Positions 9,491 to 19,837 of a stretch of 64,000 nucleotides of DNA are shown one piece after another. Location: assembly GCA_965370315.1 (NCBI GenBank), contig CBDUTO010000006.1:1-64000 (forward strand). The letters are read 5' to 3'. The translations under genes were made by a program, and so were the position numbers. Under the pieces are notes generated by a model. The model was not told the origin of the DNA, did no database searches, and worked only from the letters and a program-made list of their open reading frames with translations. How positions within the stretch are numbered: the first letter of the stretch is position 1; each line of letters opens with the position of its first letter. The DNA is from 1-14-2-50-31-20 sp965370315 (lineage in GTDB: Bacteria > Bacteroidota > Ignavibacteria > Ignavibacteriales > Melioribacteraceae).

Positions 9491-12400
9491 TTATTTGATT
9501 AACGCAAATTTGTTTATATACTCTCCAACATTTGGAGCTTCTACGTGATAAATATATAATCCACTTGCTACATCCATTCCATCTTCAGAAACTAAATTCC
9601 AAGACATTGCACCACTTGTAGGTGAATATTCTTTAACTAACTCTTTTATTAAATCACCTGCTATAGTATAGATTTTAATAGTGCATTCTGCTGGAAGATT
9701 TATAAAATTAATCTTTCTTTCACCACGCCCAGTTTGGTTTAGGTTTCTTCTTTCCCAACTGGCAGCAGTAACATACGGATTTGGAACAACCGATATATCA
9801 TCTAAACTATTCTCTGCAATTCCATTATCTACTGATGCTGATTGAGTTGTAAATGTAAAATAATCATCATGCATAAATTGTTTAGTTGTTTTTATTTGGA
9901 AAACATCTCCAGCAACTGGCTCTTTAGGTTGAACGTTTGGTTGACCCACAAAATGATAATCTATTCTCCAAGTCAGTTTAAACGCTGAACCGATATATTC
10001 AATAATTACAATTTCATCACCGTAACTTAAATCACCAGATCCATCATTATCCCATACTTCAGCATCAGATGTATCACCAGTAGTTGTATTAAACACTAGG
10101 AAGTTCGCATCAATTCCAAAGTTAGGAGTAACAAATTTAACTTCATCATAAAACTTAATTTCATAATCAGCTGGCCATGGTGTACTCACTGCAGGCGATG
10201 TTTCATCAGGATACACAGCCATTGTTAAATTACTTGATCCAACTAACCATCCAGTTTCATTTACGTTTACTGCAATGGAGGTATCATTCAGAACACTAAA
10301 AACTAATCCATCAAATGGTTGTGTAAAAGAATCTTCACCAAACTCTGTATTATTAGATATTAGTGTATCAGTGGAACCACTATGTGTTCTTACTAAGTTA
10401 TATGATGTAGTATTGTAATCAGGTAAATCTCCTTCTGAAGAAAATTCAACTTTATAACTAGCCCCATTTACTACTTCACTTTCATTAAGTACAACAACAT
10501 CAAGTCTTCCGGAACCAATACCTTCTGTAACTTCTGAAACATCACCATCTAACTCTGGAGGTTGATAACCAGCTGAAGGTGCATTTGGAACTATGACTGC
10601 ACAATTGTAATCTAAAAATTTAATGTTTCCAGAGAAATCCTCTGTAATAATTTTAGTACACTCAGATGGAACTAACCCTTTTGTTCCAAATTCTGGATCA
10701 CCCATATCGTATGAAACTAAAGCGTAGTAGTATCTAACTCCATTCTTAACATCTGTATCAATAAACGAATGTTGTAAACCCGTTTCACTTCCACGATTAA
10801 AACTAGCACCATTTATTCCAATTGGGTCAGGTCCTTCAATTCCATCAATTAAATCGAATTGTGCAATTGGTTTCGAATATTTTGCATTACCTCTTGTGTC
10901 AGTAATCAATTTAATATCATTAAACTCTGGTTCCTGACTTCTATAAACAAGATAACCTTCAAAATCTTTTTTATATCCAAGTGTTGGGTCATCCTGTTCA
11001 AATCCTAAAAATGGATCTCTAGAATCTTCGGCAACATTATCCCAATATAGAAATACTTTTTTATCTCCAGGAACTGCTGTAAGCGTTGGCTTATCTGGAG
11101 GTTTAGAAAAATTATAATTTGAATTATATATTTGCTGAACTGTTTCTTTATTGAAGAATAAATCATCCAAATCTTCACCAAAAAGTAATGCCATCGAGAA
11201 TCTATCTCGTGCATTTACTTTTAAAGGAAAAGCTCCAGAAGCAAAAACCATACTTATGTTAGATCTTTGTAGAGATGTATCAAAATTAGCGGCTTGCATT
11301 TTTAACCACATAGACTCATCATCTTTTGGCCATCCACCACCAGTTCCACCATCACCAAGACGATAAATTGACAAACTTGTTAAACCAATTTGATCAGATT
11401 CATCTTTATCAGTTCTGTCAAAATTTGGTTCACCATCTGTAGGCATTCCATCGCCCTCCCCTTCATCAGGTGCAAGGTATTGTGCATCAAATGGTCCAAC
11501 ACCATCTTGTCCAACATCATTATTTAATGGCTCATTTTCATCTGCATCCCATTTACCGTTGCCGTTTAAATCAGAGTAGCTAATCCAATCATTGTCATTG
11601 TCAATTCCATCGGATCTACTTTCATTTAACATTCCATCATTATCATTGTCAATATCATCAAAAGCATTACCAGGACTTTCAAGGTATGCATACCCAATAT
11701 ATCCAGTTTTCCACCTTCCTGGAGCACCATAACCATCATCATCAAATGCATATGCAAGATCTATATCAGTATCATAAGAAGCATTATCATCCTGGTTATC
11801 ATCAGAACCACCAACACCAGTATCAGTATAGAAACCAAAGAATGTTTTTTCATAATCATTGTCGGAAAGATTCACAATATCGTAATGCCAGAAAATAATA
11901 TCTTCAGCTAATACATGTGACCATTGGAATCCTCTTGTTTCAACACGAAGCCCAAGTCCTTGTCTGTCGTGATCATTTGCAACTGGATGGAAATTATATG
12001 GAGGACCTGCAAACTCCCCATCTTTGGAATCATCCATTACAAAAAATGTTTCAAAGTCAGCATTTTTAACACCACGTCCAAAGTATCCATACCAATATCC
12101 ATTCCAATCGTCATCAACATTAGGAAGTGCGCTAGGCCAATCTGCTGGCCAAGAATCTGGATTAGTACTAATTGATGGATCTTCTGAAGATGCATTTGCA
12201 TAACCAGGCACTGGTTCTAAACCCCAAATAGTTCCATTAATAGGGTCTCTATCCATCCACTCACGATACGAAGTTTCTAATGGATGAACAACACCACCAT
12301 CAGTAGTAACTTCGGCTGCAATTAATACACAAACACCATCAAGATAATCGTGACCAGTTCCTTTTAACCATTCACCAGAAGGTGAGAATGGCCATTGACC

Positions 12401-12577
12401 AACTTCACCATTATTATAGAAAAGAGTACGGACAAGGTTTCCATCCATTAACCCTTCTCTTCTATATTGTATGTCGCCATATGGATCATTTCGATATGCC
12501 TCTATCTCCTCAGTTACCTGCGCAAACAGACTAGGAATTAAAAGTAACAATAGAAAAGCGATTTTTTTCAATAACAT
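9491..12577 (-). CDS. Large secreted protein with T9SS-like C-terminal domain
   Basis: A 1028-residue protein with a signal peptide (LLLLLIPSLFAQ). Residues about 300-370 are very rich in Asp and Asn with DxDxDG-like runs (DIDNDNDG, DLNGNGKWD), suggesting Ca2+ binding. A fibronectin-III-like stretch follows near residue 490 (PPDKPTLTAVPGDKKVFLYW). The C-terminal 90 residues resemble a type IX sorting domain of the variant 'VVPNPYVTAASWERRNLNQ...GLYIYHVEAP', close to the FlgD-Ig form. It sits between the TonB receptor and the PorV-like gene with very short spacers. I infer a surface lipid-independent glucan-binding partner of the receptor in place of SusD. No enzyme motif was recognised. Confidence 0.7.
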   Translation of the reverse strand: MLLKKIAFLLLLLIPSLFAQVTEEIEAYRNDPYGDIQYRREGLMDGNLVRTLFYNNGEVGQWPFSPSGEWLKGTGHDYLDGVCVLIAAEVTTDGGVVHPLETSYREWMDRDPINGTIWGLEPVPGYANASSEDPSISTNPDSWPADWPSALPNVDDDWNGYWYGYFGRGVKNADFETFFVMDDSKDGEFAGPPYNFHPVANDHDRQGLGLRVETRGFQWSHVLAEDIIFWHYDIVNLSDNDYEKTFFGFYTDTGVGGSDDNQDDNASYDTDIDLAYAFDDDGYGAPGRWKTGYIGYAYLESPGNAFDDIDNDNDGMLNESRSDGIDNDNDWISYSDLNGNGKWDADENEPLNNDVGQDGVGPFDAQYLAPDEGEGDGMPTDGEPNFDRTDKDESDQIGLTSLSIYRLGDGGTGGGWPKDDESMWLKMQAANFDTSLQRSNISMVFASGAFPLKVNARDRFSMALLFGEDLDDLFFNKETVQQIYNSNYNFSKPPDKPTLTAVPGDKKVFLYWDNVAEDSRDPFLGFEQDDPTLGYKKDFEGYLVYRSQEPEFNDIKLITDTRGNAKYSKPIAQFDLIDGIEGPDPIGINGASFNRGSETGLQHSFIDTDVKNGVRYYYALVSYDMGDPEFGTKGLVPSECTKIITEDFSGNIKFLDYNCAVIVPNAPSAGYQPPELDGDVSEVTEGIGSGRLDVVVLNESEVVNGASYKVEFSSEGDLPDYNTTSYNLVRTHSGSTDTLISNNTEFGEDSFTQPFDGLVFSVLNDTSIAVNVNETGWLVGSSNLTMAVYPDETSPAVSTPWPADYEIKFYDEVKFVTPNFGIDANFLVFNTTTGDTSDAEVWDNDGSGDLSYGDEIVIIEYIGSAFKLTWRIDYHFVGQPNVQPKEPVAGDVFQIKTTKQFMHDDYFTFTTQSASVDNGIAENSLDDISVVPNPYVTAASWERRNLNQTGRGERKINFINLPAECTIKIYTIAGDLIKELVKEYSPTSGAMSWNLVSEDGMDVASGLYIYHVEAPNVGEYINKFALIK

Positions 12578-12601
12578 CTTTACCTCTTAATCAAACAATT
12601 A

Positions 12602-15289
12602 TTAGAAAACAAGACTCAATCCAAGCTTAATTTCTCTTGGAGATGAATACATTCCTGGATTTGCAACAAATTCGTCAATAGTATTTAATCCATTAATATC
12701 ACCAGCATACTTAACATTTAGATCAGTTGTGGCCCGTCCAGTTGTTGAGTATACACCAACTTCATTCTGAATATCGAACAAATTATAAACAAGTAATATT
12801 GCATGCCAATCAAGACCAAATAGACTGAAATTTTTATCTGCTTTTAAATCAAAATAGAACGTAGAAGGTTTGCGTCCACCATTTTCAAATCTAACAGAAT
12901 TACTTAATGTAACATCTTCTGTAAATGGAGTTCCAGAACCGTATCGTGCTATTATTCCAACAATCCACTCACCAGGCTCTCCAACATTTGCAGTTACATT
13001 AACAGTATGTCTTTGATCCCAATCCAAAGGAACTACAACCTTTTCAGGTTCAACATTTCCTTTTGTATCATTAAATACTGACATTGGATCAGATGAGTTA
13101 CCCTCGGCAATTTGAAGAGTGTAATCAACTTTAAGACTAAAGAAATCGGCAAATCGCTTATCAAGACTTATTATTACACCAGTTACATTTGCGTAGTCTT
13201 GATTTGTAAATCGAGCATACTTGAATCCTTCGTAAGTACTAATTATTTCAGTAGCAAGTAGATTTCTGATATCACTGTAATAAACAGCTAAATCGAGTGC
13301 CACATTTGGAAATAATACTTGTTGTAAACCTAATTCATATTTAACAGTTTTTTGAGCTTCTAAATCTGGATTACCAGTTACACTATTAAGTTGTGACTGG
13401 TCAATTATGTAATCATTGTTCTGATATAAATACTGCATAGTTGGCATTTGGAAAAAATGACCGTATGAAAAATAAATTGCACCTTTATCAGAGATTGGAA
13501 ATGAAAGTCCCAATCTTGGACTAATTTGAGATTTAGCCTCAATATCAACAGTTTCGCCAGCACCCGGGAAACTAGGATTCCCAAATACTGTATTGTTCTC
13601 ATCCAATAAATATTGATATGGGTTTCGCATATCAACAGGCATTGTAGTATTAGCATTAAAATAATCTAGACGTAAACCAAGGTTTACAATCATAATATCG
13701 TATTCCATTTTGTCTTGAATATATGACGTAATCGAGAAAGGTTTTGCTTCATAAAATTGATTTCCTGGAGTACCAAGATTTCTATAACCAAGTGTGAAAA
13801 TTTCGTTCCCAAAATCGTCTAAATCACCTTCGGTTAAATTCACGATATCCTTTCCATGATTATATATATCATACATTGTCCCTTCAATACCCAATTTAAT
13901 TTTGTGTTCCTTTACTACTTGCGATTCGAAATTAAGTTGTGCTATTGAAGTATATGTATGTCTCTCATACCTACTAGTTTGTTGTCCGCCTTGTCTAAAA
14001 GTATAATTAGAATTTGGTAGTCCCTGCTTAGGATCGAGATAGTTTGAATCAAATTCATCTTCGTAGAGATAGCCATTATAGTCACTCATATTATATGCTA
14101 ACTTTAGTGATCCAAATGAACTTTGGTTTGGAATAAATGATAATTGGAGTGAATTAAGTAAATTTGTTCGGAAATGATTCATTAACCCATCGGGTGCCCA
14201 TGAAAACCCATGATCGTAATAATTATTTTCATTATCGTCATAAATAGTATTCCAACTAGCTTTCCAACTTTGCCCTTGGTAAGTAAGTTTTCCATTTACC
14301 GATTTTCTTAACCCTGCACTCATTTCAACATACTCGCCATCACCAGAAGGCATATACGGTTGAGAGTCTGTCATATTATAGACCCTTTTGCCATAATACA
14401 TTCCATCATTTTGTGAATATCTTCCACTCACAAAAAAACCAAGATTCTTTATAAATTTTGTTGGCCCACTAAATGAGAATTGAACATCAGCAGATTTTCC
14501 AGAAGTTAAGTCATCAAGATTTGGATATAGCTCACTGTTTGAATAAAACTTACCAAAATAAGCAGTAGCACTTCCATCGTATGTTAGACCTGCATCTTTG
14601 GTTATAATATTTACAACACCAGACATAGCATTTCCATATTCGGCATTGAACGTTCCACTTATAACTTCTATTTGCCTAATGGAATTATTTTCTACTTCAA
14701 TAGAAACTCCACCATCGTAAGCATCGTTAACCGAAATACCATCGACTAAGTATGAAACTTCGCCACCACGTCCACCACGAAAGTGACCATCAACAACACC
14801 AGCTTGAATATTCACAACTTGGTGCATATTCTCAACAGGCATCATTTGAATTTCTTCTGCTGAAACAGTAGATGAAGAAGATGTTAAATCTTTAACAATA
14901 AGAGGTTTCTTAGCTGTAATTACAACCTCTTCATCTAGTGTAACTGATTGGCTACTTAGTTCAACATCAATTTTTGTTGTTCTATCAACATTAACAATAA
15001 TATCTTTTATTATTGTTTTATTATAACCCATAGAACTAACTATCATTCTGTGTCTACCTGGAGTTACATTAATTATATAGTAGTATCCATCCAGATCAGT
15101 TGCTGCTCCTAAGAATGTGCCTTCAAGTATAATATTTGCACCAATAAGTGCTTCTCCTGTTGATTTGTCAACGATGTAACCAGATATTTTTCCAGTTTCG
15201 CCAGCAAATACGTTTGTTGAAAACGATACAACTAATAGAGAAAGTAAAGCTATTATTTTAAGAGGTGATTTCAATTTATCATTCCCCAA
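12602..15289 (-). CDS. TonB-dependent outer-membrane receptor
   Basis: An 895-residue protein with a signal peptide (ending NVFAG), a carboxypeptidase-regulatory-like beta-sandwich (about residues 33-115, GKISGYIVDKSTGEALIGAN), a plug domain (about 130-240, including YLVDGISVNDAY and EYGNAMSGVVNIITK) and a C-terminal 22-strand-type barrel ending in Phe. It would bring oligosaccharides across the outer membrane with TonB energy. No SusD gene is next to it; the following genes encode a large secreted protein and a PorV-like protein instead. The frame begins ATGGGGAATGATAAATTG, and the signal peptide is compatible with this start. Confidence 0.92.
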   Translation of the reverse strand: MGNDKLKSPLKIIALLSLLVVSFSTNVFAGETGKISGYIVDKSTGEALIGANIILEGTFLGAATDLDGYYYIINVTPGRHRMIVSSMGYNKTIIKDIIVNVDRTTKIDVELSSQSVTLDEEVVITAKKPLIVKDLTSSSSTVSAEEIQMMPVENMHQVVNIQAGVVDGHFRGGRGGEVSYLVDGISVNDAYDGGVSIEVENNSIRQIEVISGTFNAEYGNAMSGVVNIITKDAGLTYDGSATAYFGKFYSNSELYPNLDDLTSGKSADVQFSFSGPTKFIKNLGFFVSGRYSQNDGMYYGKRVYNMTDSQPYMPSGDGEYVEMSAGLRKSVNGKLTYQGQSWKASWNTIYDDNENNYYDHGFSWAPDGLMNHFRTNLLNSLQLSFIPNQSSFGSLKLAYNMSDYNGYLYEDEFDSNYLDPKQGLPNSNYTFRQGGQQTSRYERHTYTSIAQLNFESQVVKEHKIKLGIEGTMYDIYNHGKDIVNLTEGDLDDFGNEIFTLGYRNLGTPGNQFYEAKPFSITSYIQDKMEYDIMIVNLGLRLDYFNANTTMPVDMRNPYQYLLDENNTVFGNPSFPGAGETVDIEAKSQISPRLGLSFPISDKGAIYFSYGHFFQMPTMQYLYQNNDYIIDQSQLNSVTGNPDLEAQKTVKYELGLQQVLFPNVALDLAVYYSDIRNLLATEIISTYEGFKYARFTNQDYANVTGVIISLDKRFADFFSLKVDYTLQIAEGNSSDPMSVFNDTKGNVEPEKVVVPLDWDQRHTVNVTANVGEPGEWIVGIIARYGSGTPFTEDVTLSNSVRFENGGRKPSTFYFDLKADKNFSLFGLDWHAILLVYNLFDIQNEVGVYSTTGRATTDLNVKYAGDINGLNTIDEFVANPGMYSSPREIKLGLSLVF

Positions 15290-15320
15290 TTTTTATTTAT
15301 TTGCAATAAATTTAATTAAC

Positions 15321-15354
15321 AAGCGGCTATCAGGAGGTACAATGATAGCCGCTT
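15321..15354 (-). terminator. Stem-loop between CBM-protein gene and TonB receptor gene
   Basis: A perfect 11-bp inverted repeat (AAGCGGCTATC / GATAGCCGCTT) with a 12-nt loop, 14 bp after the stop of the CBM-rich gene. No strong U tract follows, so it could be a terminator, an attenuator that lowers receptor expression, or an mRNA-stabilising hairpin. On the minus-strand transcript the loop contains ACCTCCT, the anti-Shine-Dalgarno sequence. Confidence 0.6.
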
Positions 15355-15368
15355 TATATAACTCGATA

Positions 15369-17828
15369 TTACTTAAGTAACATCATTTTCTTAGAATCAA
15401 CAAAATCGCCTGATTGGATTCTATAAACATAAAGACCGGTACTTAATTGACTTGCATCAAATTTTACCTGGTACTGACCAACATTTTGATTTTCACTAAC
15501 AAGAGAAAGAACTTCTTGTCCAAGAATATCATATACTTTTAATGTAACCATTCCAGCTTTCGCAAGTGAGTAACTAATAACTGTAGAAGGGTTAAATGGG
15601 TTTGGATAGTTTTGTGATAATCCATAAGAGTTGATTGTAAGGTCATCATTACCTACATCAGTCATTTTATCACCAATCCAAGTATGAGACCATAGAGAAA
15701 CATCTCCCCAAGATTTATCTTGATTGTTGATTGAATATGTTAATATTCCTTCTCTTCTTGCACCATCAGCATCATTGATACTATAATCTATAGGAATTTT
15801 CATACCTACTACTGGATGGAATCTTGTGTCCTCAGCTCTTGTTGCCAATGTATCGAGGCTAATTCTACCTTCAACAATATATCCAGTTGGAAATTTTTCT
15901 TTCCAAATATAGTCTGGACCTTGTTTTATTGGATCTCCACCACCAGTGTAATCAAACAAGATTTCGTTAGATCTAAATCTGAAATGATAATCTGGTTCTG
16001 CACCTCTTCGTAATCCTGTGTGAGATGGACCTTGTTGATCATATAAACCAATAAATAAATCTGGAGCGTCACGCATCCAACTTTCACCATCTGTACTATC
16101 AACATCAATAACATCATCTTCTACATCAAAAGCAAAGTATAAGAAATCATCATCAAACGCCACATATGCATTTAAAGATAAGTCAGCATCACCATCAATA
16201 ACTGTATTATTTACAATAGTACCACTTCCATCTGAAGGATACATTCTAAATTCTTGAATATTTGCCCATTCGCTTAAGTCACCATCTGCGGCAAAATTTA
16301 CAGGAGCTGAAGGATGAATTGCTGTAACACCTTTTGCAGTATTTACAACAGCATCTGTTGCCACTAAAGGACCAACATTTCCGGCACCATCAACTGCATA
16401 TACAGCATAGTAATATGTTAATTCTGTATCAGTTACTGGAGCAGTAATTACATGAGTTGCAATTTGTGTACCTGCAGTAACATTGGTCTCAACTTCTCCC
16501 AAACCTGCATCATCAATAGAGTTTATTGGATTTGATGAGTATAATACATTATATGAAGAAGCATCTTCATTAGGAACATCAATCCAAGTCACTAAATTTT
16601 GATATGTTCCTGAAATTGCTGCAACACCTGTTGGAGCTTCTGGAGGTACAACATCGATAGCAGGGTTTCCAGTCCAAATGAAATCCCAATATACTTTTTT
16701 ACCTGCAGTTGCATTTCCTTCACCCATCATTTGAACAACTGTAATAGCTGTAGAATCAAAATCTGGTTTATCATCAATTACATAAAAATCAGATAAATTT
16801 AAAGCATAATCATGCCATTGGTCATCTGCAACTATATCGAAAGCCATCCCTCTTATTCCATTTGCAGATTCAAATTGGAATCTAAGAGGTGAGTTTGTTC
16901 CAGCTTCTGCTTTTAAAGCAAATTTAACTGAATCAAGAGCCCATCTAAAACCAAAGTTGTGATTAGGATCAACATTCCAACCAGCTCCACTCCATCCATT
17001 TGCCCACTCATCGCCTTGTGTCCAAAGAAGAGAATTTGTTTTAGGATCAATTCCGCCACCTTCAACTATTTCAAGTGCCGATTGTCCCCATGTAAATTGT
17101 GTAAAAGAAGGATCTAAAGTTTTACCATTAAAAATTAACCAAGGATCTTCTGCAAGACCTGATAATTCAAGCTGATCTAAAATTAAAATTCCTTCAGAGT
17201 TGCTACCGTCTCCGCCGCCACCAATTGAGAATTCAAAACAATATCCTTTAATTTTATCTGGATTAAATTGTTCATCTCCAGCAACACCAGACCACCCTGT
17301 TCTGTTAAATCCTTCACCATTCCAGTAATCACCAGCAACTAATGGAATTGATATTTTGTGCCATGCTGAAGTTGAATCATCAAGAATTGTATAATGGAAT
17401 GAATAATAAAATTCCATATCATTACTTGAAGAAGTTGTATCTGGTACATCAGATACTTCATAAAGATTGAAGCGAATATGAACATCGCCTACTGTTGTTT
17501 GAGGACTTTCATTAAAATACCAAAAAGAAACTGTATCATAAGCACTCCAATCATATACCATTGAATCAGGAGCATAATGTTCAATTTTCACAAATCCGCC
17601 CCAAGATTCTGTATCTTCAGCTAACCAATCTAAAGTCATTGCTGCACCTTCAACTGAATTAGTTGACTGGTAAGTCTCGTCCATTCTTGTTGCATCAGTA
17701 GAATTATCACCACTTGCAACTCCCCAAAAAGTTGTATCCGCTGGATCCTCGAAATCGTTAATAACATATGTCTGTGCAAAGACAAAGCTACTTAACGTTA
17801 TTAAAAAAAGAATAGTTAATTTTCTCAT
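15369..17828 (-). CDS. T9SS-sorted multi-CBM surface protein (CBM9-like)
   Basis: An 819-residue protein. A signal peptide (ending SFVFAQ) is followed by two beta-sandwich modules (about 20-225 and 230-390) resembling CBM11/CIA30-type carbohydrate-binding folds. An FN3-like domain (about 395-495) and a CBM9-like domain (about 500-720, NAYVAFDDDFLYFAFDVEDD and DLFIGLYDQQG) follow. The C-terminus is a canonical type A sorting domain (LSQNYPNPFNPSTVISYSL, then KKMMLLK). No catalytic signature is seen, so a cell-surface glucan-binding protein is likely. It follows the SSS symporter gene on the same strand and is probably on the sigma-54 transcript. Domain boundaries are by eye. Confidence 0.8.
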   Translation of the reverse strand: MRKLTILFLITLSSFVFAQTYVINDFEDPADTTFWGVASGDNSTDATRMDETYQSTNSVEGAAMTLDWLAEDTESWGGFVKIEHYAPDSMVYDWSAYDTVSFWYFNESPQTTVGDVHIRFNLYEVSDVPDTTSSSNDMEFYYSFHYTILDDSTSAWHKISIPLVAGDYWNGEGFNRTGWSGVAGDEQFNPDKIKGYCFEFSIGGGGDGSNSEGILILDQLELSGLAEDPWLIFNGKTLDPSFTQFTWGQSALEIVEGGGIDPKTNSLLWTQGDEWANGWSGAGWNVDPNHNFGFRWALDSVKFALKAEAGTNSPLRFQFESANGIRGMAFDIVADDQWHDYALNLSDFYVIDDKPDFDSTAITVVQMMGEGNATAGKKVYWDFIWTGNPAIDVVPPEAPTGVAAISGTYQNLVTWIDVPNEDASSYNVLYSSNPINSIDDAGLGEVETNVTAGTQIATHVITAPVTDTELTYYYAVYAVDGAGNVGPLVATDAVVNTAKGVTAIHPSAPVNFAADGDLSEWANIQEFRMYPSDGSGTIVNNTVIDGDADLSLNAYVAFDDDFLYFAFDVEDDVIDVDSTDGESWMRDAPDLFIGLYDQQGPSHTGLRRGAEPDYHFRFRSNEILFDYTGGGDPIKQGPDYIWKEKFPTGYIVEGRISLDTLATRAEDTRFHPVVGMKIPIDYSINDADGARREGILTYSINNQDKSWGDVSLWSHTWIGDKMTDVGNDDLTINSYGLSQNYPNPFNPSTVISYSLAKAGMVTLKVYDILGQEVLSLVSENQNVGQYQVKFDASQLSTGLYVYRIQSGDFVDSKKMMLLK

Positions 17829-17890
17829 GTTTGTTTCTCCTAGTTAAAGAATAAATAAGTTAATTATATCTTCGTGTTTCTGTTTATAAA

Positions 17891-19412
17891 TTAGTTATTT
17901 AGTTTATTGATATTCAATGCAATTTTCTCCCCCCATTCCACTTTTTCGTTTTTATCAGCAGTTACAAAAGAGAGCCCAACAAATAAAAGGAATGAAAAAG
18001 AGAAAAGAATTCCTGCAAAGTAAAGATAGTTTACTGTTAAAAAGGAATGTAAAAATCCAGAATCATTATTATTAATAAATATAAAATCAGTGGCTAATCG
18101 TAGAAATCCTAAAATTTCACCAATAATTAGAGTCCAAATTACAGCTTTAGAAGTTGCCTTCTTCCAAAATAGACCCATCAAAAAGACTACAACAATTGGA
18201 GGACTAATATATGCTTGCATACTTTGAAGATTTACATACATTCCGTCACTAAATAACCTTAACAATGGAATAAACACAATTGAGACAACAACTATAAAAA
18301 CGGTTGATAATCTTCCAACTAAAACTAGTTTTTCATCATTTGCTTCAGGATCGCTTGCTTTTACAAAATCGTAGGCAATAAGTGTAGCTGTTGAATTAAA
18401 AGCACTAGCTAATGAAGACATTAAAGCAGCAAAAAATCCGCTAATTATTATTCCTTTAACTCCAATTGGGAAAATATTAGAATTAAAGAGGGATGCATAG
18501 GCTTTGTTTGCAGAGATTGTTTCATTCAACTGAATAGCAATAACTCCTGGAAGAATAAATAAAACAATTGGAAATAGTTTTAGGCCAGCGGCAAGTAATG
18601 ATCCCTTTTTAGCTTCTGTTAAATTTCTAGCACTTAAAATACGTTGAACGATATACTGATCTGCCAACCAATACCAAGCTGCAAGAATTGGTGCTCCAAT
18701 CATAATTCCTAACCAAGGGAAATCTGGATCAGATATTGGTTTAAATACTTCCCAATGACCAACTGGAACATCATTAACTAAGGTTGAAAATCCACCAACA
18801 GCATCAATTCCAAAAAAGAGGACTAAAAATCCACCAACTAAAAAGAGAACTGCTTGAAATATTTGTGTATACATTACTGATCTTAAGCCACCAATAATTG
18901 TATAAATTCCGGTGAATAGTAGCATAATAACAGTTGATGTAACAAAATTCCAACCTAAAATTTCTTGTAATAAGATTCCGCCAGCTAAAAGAGTAATTCC
19001 TATTTTTGTGAAAATATAGGTAAAAATGGATATTCCCGAGAAAATTTTCCTCGCAGAATTTCCAAATTTTTGACCAATTAGTTCAGGGATTGTATTTACT
19101 TTAGATTTTAATAAAATTGGAGCAAAAATCCAACCAAGCATAATTAGGAAAATAACCGCCAGCCATTCAAAATGCCCAACTGCAATTCCTCTTTCGGCTC
19201 CAGAACTTGCTAATCCAACCAAATGTTCACTTGAAATATTAGTTGCAAAAATGGAGAATCCAATAACCAACCAGCCCATATTCCTATTTGCTAAAAAATA
19301 ATCTTCAGCTGTGTGTTTCTCTCCTCTAGAGAAGTAGAAACCAATTGCGAGAACTATCACGAAATATAATAGAATTATAGCGTTGTCAAATATGTTTAGA
19401 GATTCTACCAAT
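17891..19412 (-). CDS. SSS-family sodium:sugar symporter
   Basis: A 506-residue inner-membrane protein with about 13-14 hydrophobic helices. SSS landmarks are visible: FSRGEKHTAEDYFLANRNMG near residue 30, TNISSEHLVGLA near 60 and a central LAAWYWLADQYIVQRILSAR. It probably takes up glucose or gluco-oligosaccharides with Na+. The reading frame has no ATG near its start; the codon covering 19409-19411 is TTG and gives MVESLNIF before the first helix. It is the first gene of the minus-strand transport operon and lies about 20 nt after the predicted start of transcription from a sigma-54 promoter (19443-19458). The listed left and right edges may be off by one base. Confidence 0.9.
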
Positions 19413-19442
19413 TAGCACTTTTTTGTTGTTTGCAGAATTCTA

Positions 19443-19458
19443 TGCAGAATCTATGCCA
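19443..19458 (-). promoter_or_regulatory. Sigma-54 promoter of the SSS/TonB operon
   Basis: Read on the minus strand this is TGGCATAGATTCTGCA. It matches the TGGCAYR-N4-TTGCW consensus at all but one position, with GG and GC separated by the required 10 bases. Predicted transcription start is near 19432, about 20 nt before the TTG start codon. A TTATT-N5-AATAA enhancer candidate lies 123 bases upstream, and a sigma-54 activator is encoded nearby. Confidence 0.75.
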
Positions 19459-19581
19459 TCTATTAGTTTCTATTTTTTAAAAAAAATTTTTGTAAAAGGG
19501 TTAAATTGGATAATTATGATGAGATATGAACAAGCAAAATTTTTGTATGCTAAGAGAATGTAGATTTTGAGTCGAATTTTA

Positions 19582-19596
19582 TTATTAAAAGAATAA
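19582..19596. promoter_or_regulatory. Candidate activator-binding site (UAS), divergent region
   Basis: TTATTAAAAGAATAA, a TTATT-N5-AATAA palindrome followed by TAAAATATA. It closely matches the sites upstream of the GH128 and CotH promoters. It lies 123 bases upstream of the -24 box of the SSS promoter, which is 54 bases (about five helical turns) further than in those two promoters. A weaker match (TTATT-AAAAT-AAGAA) is at 19680-19694. The remaining divergent spacer (19412-19837) shows no other gene. Confidence 0.6.
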
Positions 19597-19837
19597 TAAA
19601 ATATATTTATTTGATAACACCTCTGAAAGTAAAACATATAAATTTGTTTTAAAAAAATTCTAAATATTGTTTTTGTTTCTTATTAAAATAAGAATATATT
19701 TACCATTGTTTAATTAATATTATTAGCAATAATTATTAATAGCTCTAAATTCTTTGATAAAAATTATTAAATAGACAATTTTAAAAATGTATTTATCAAT
19801 TTAATAATCATCAATTCTAATTTCATTCGGATAAAAA

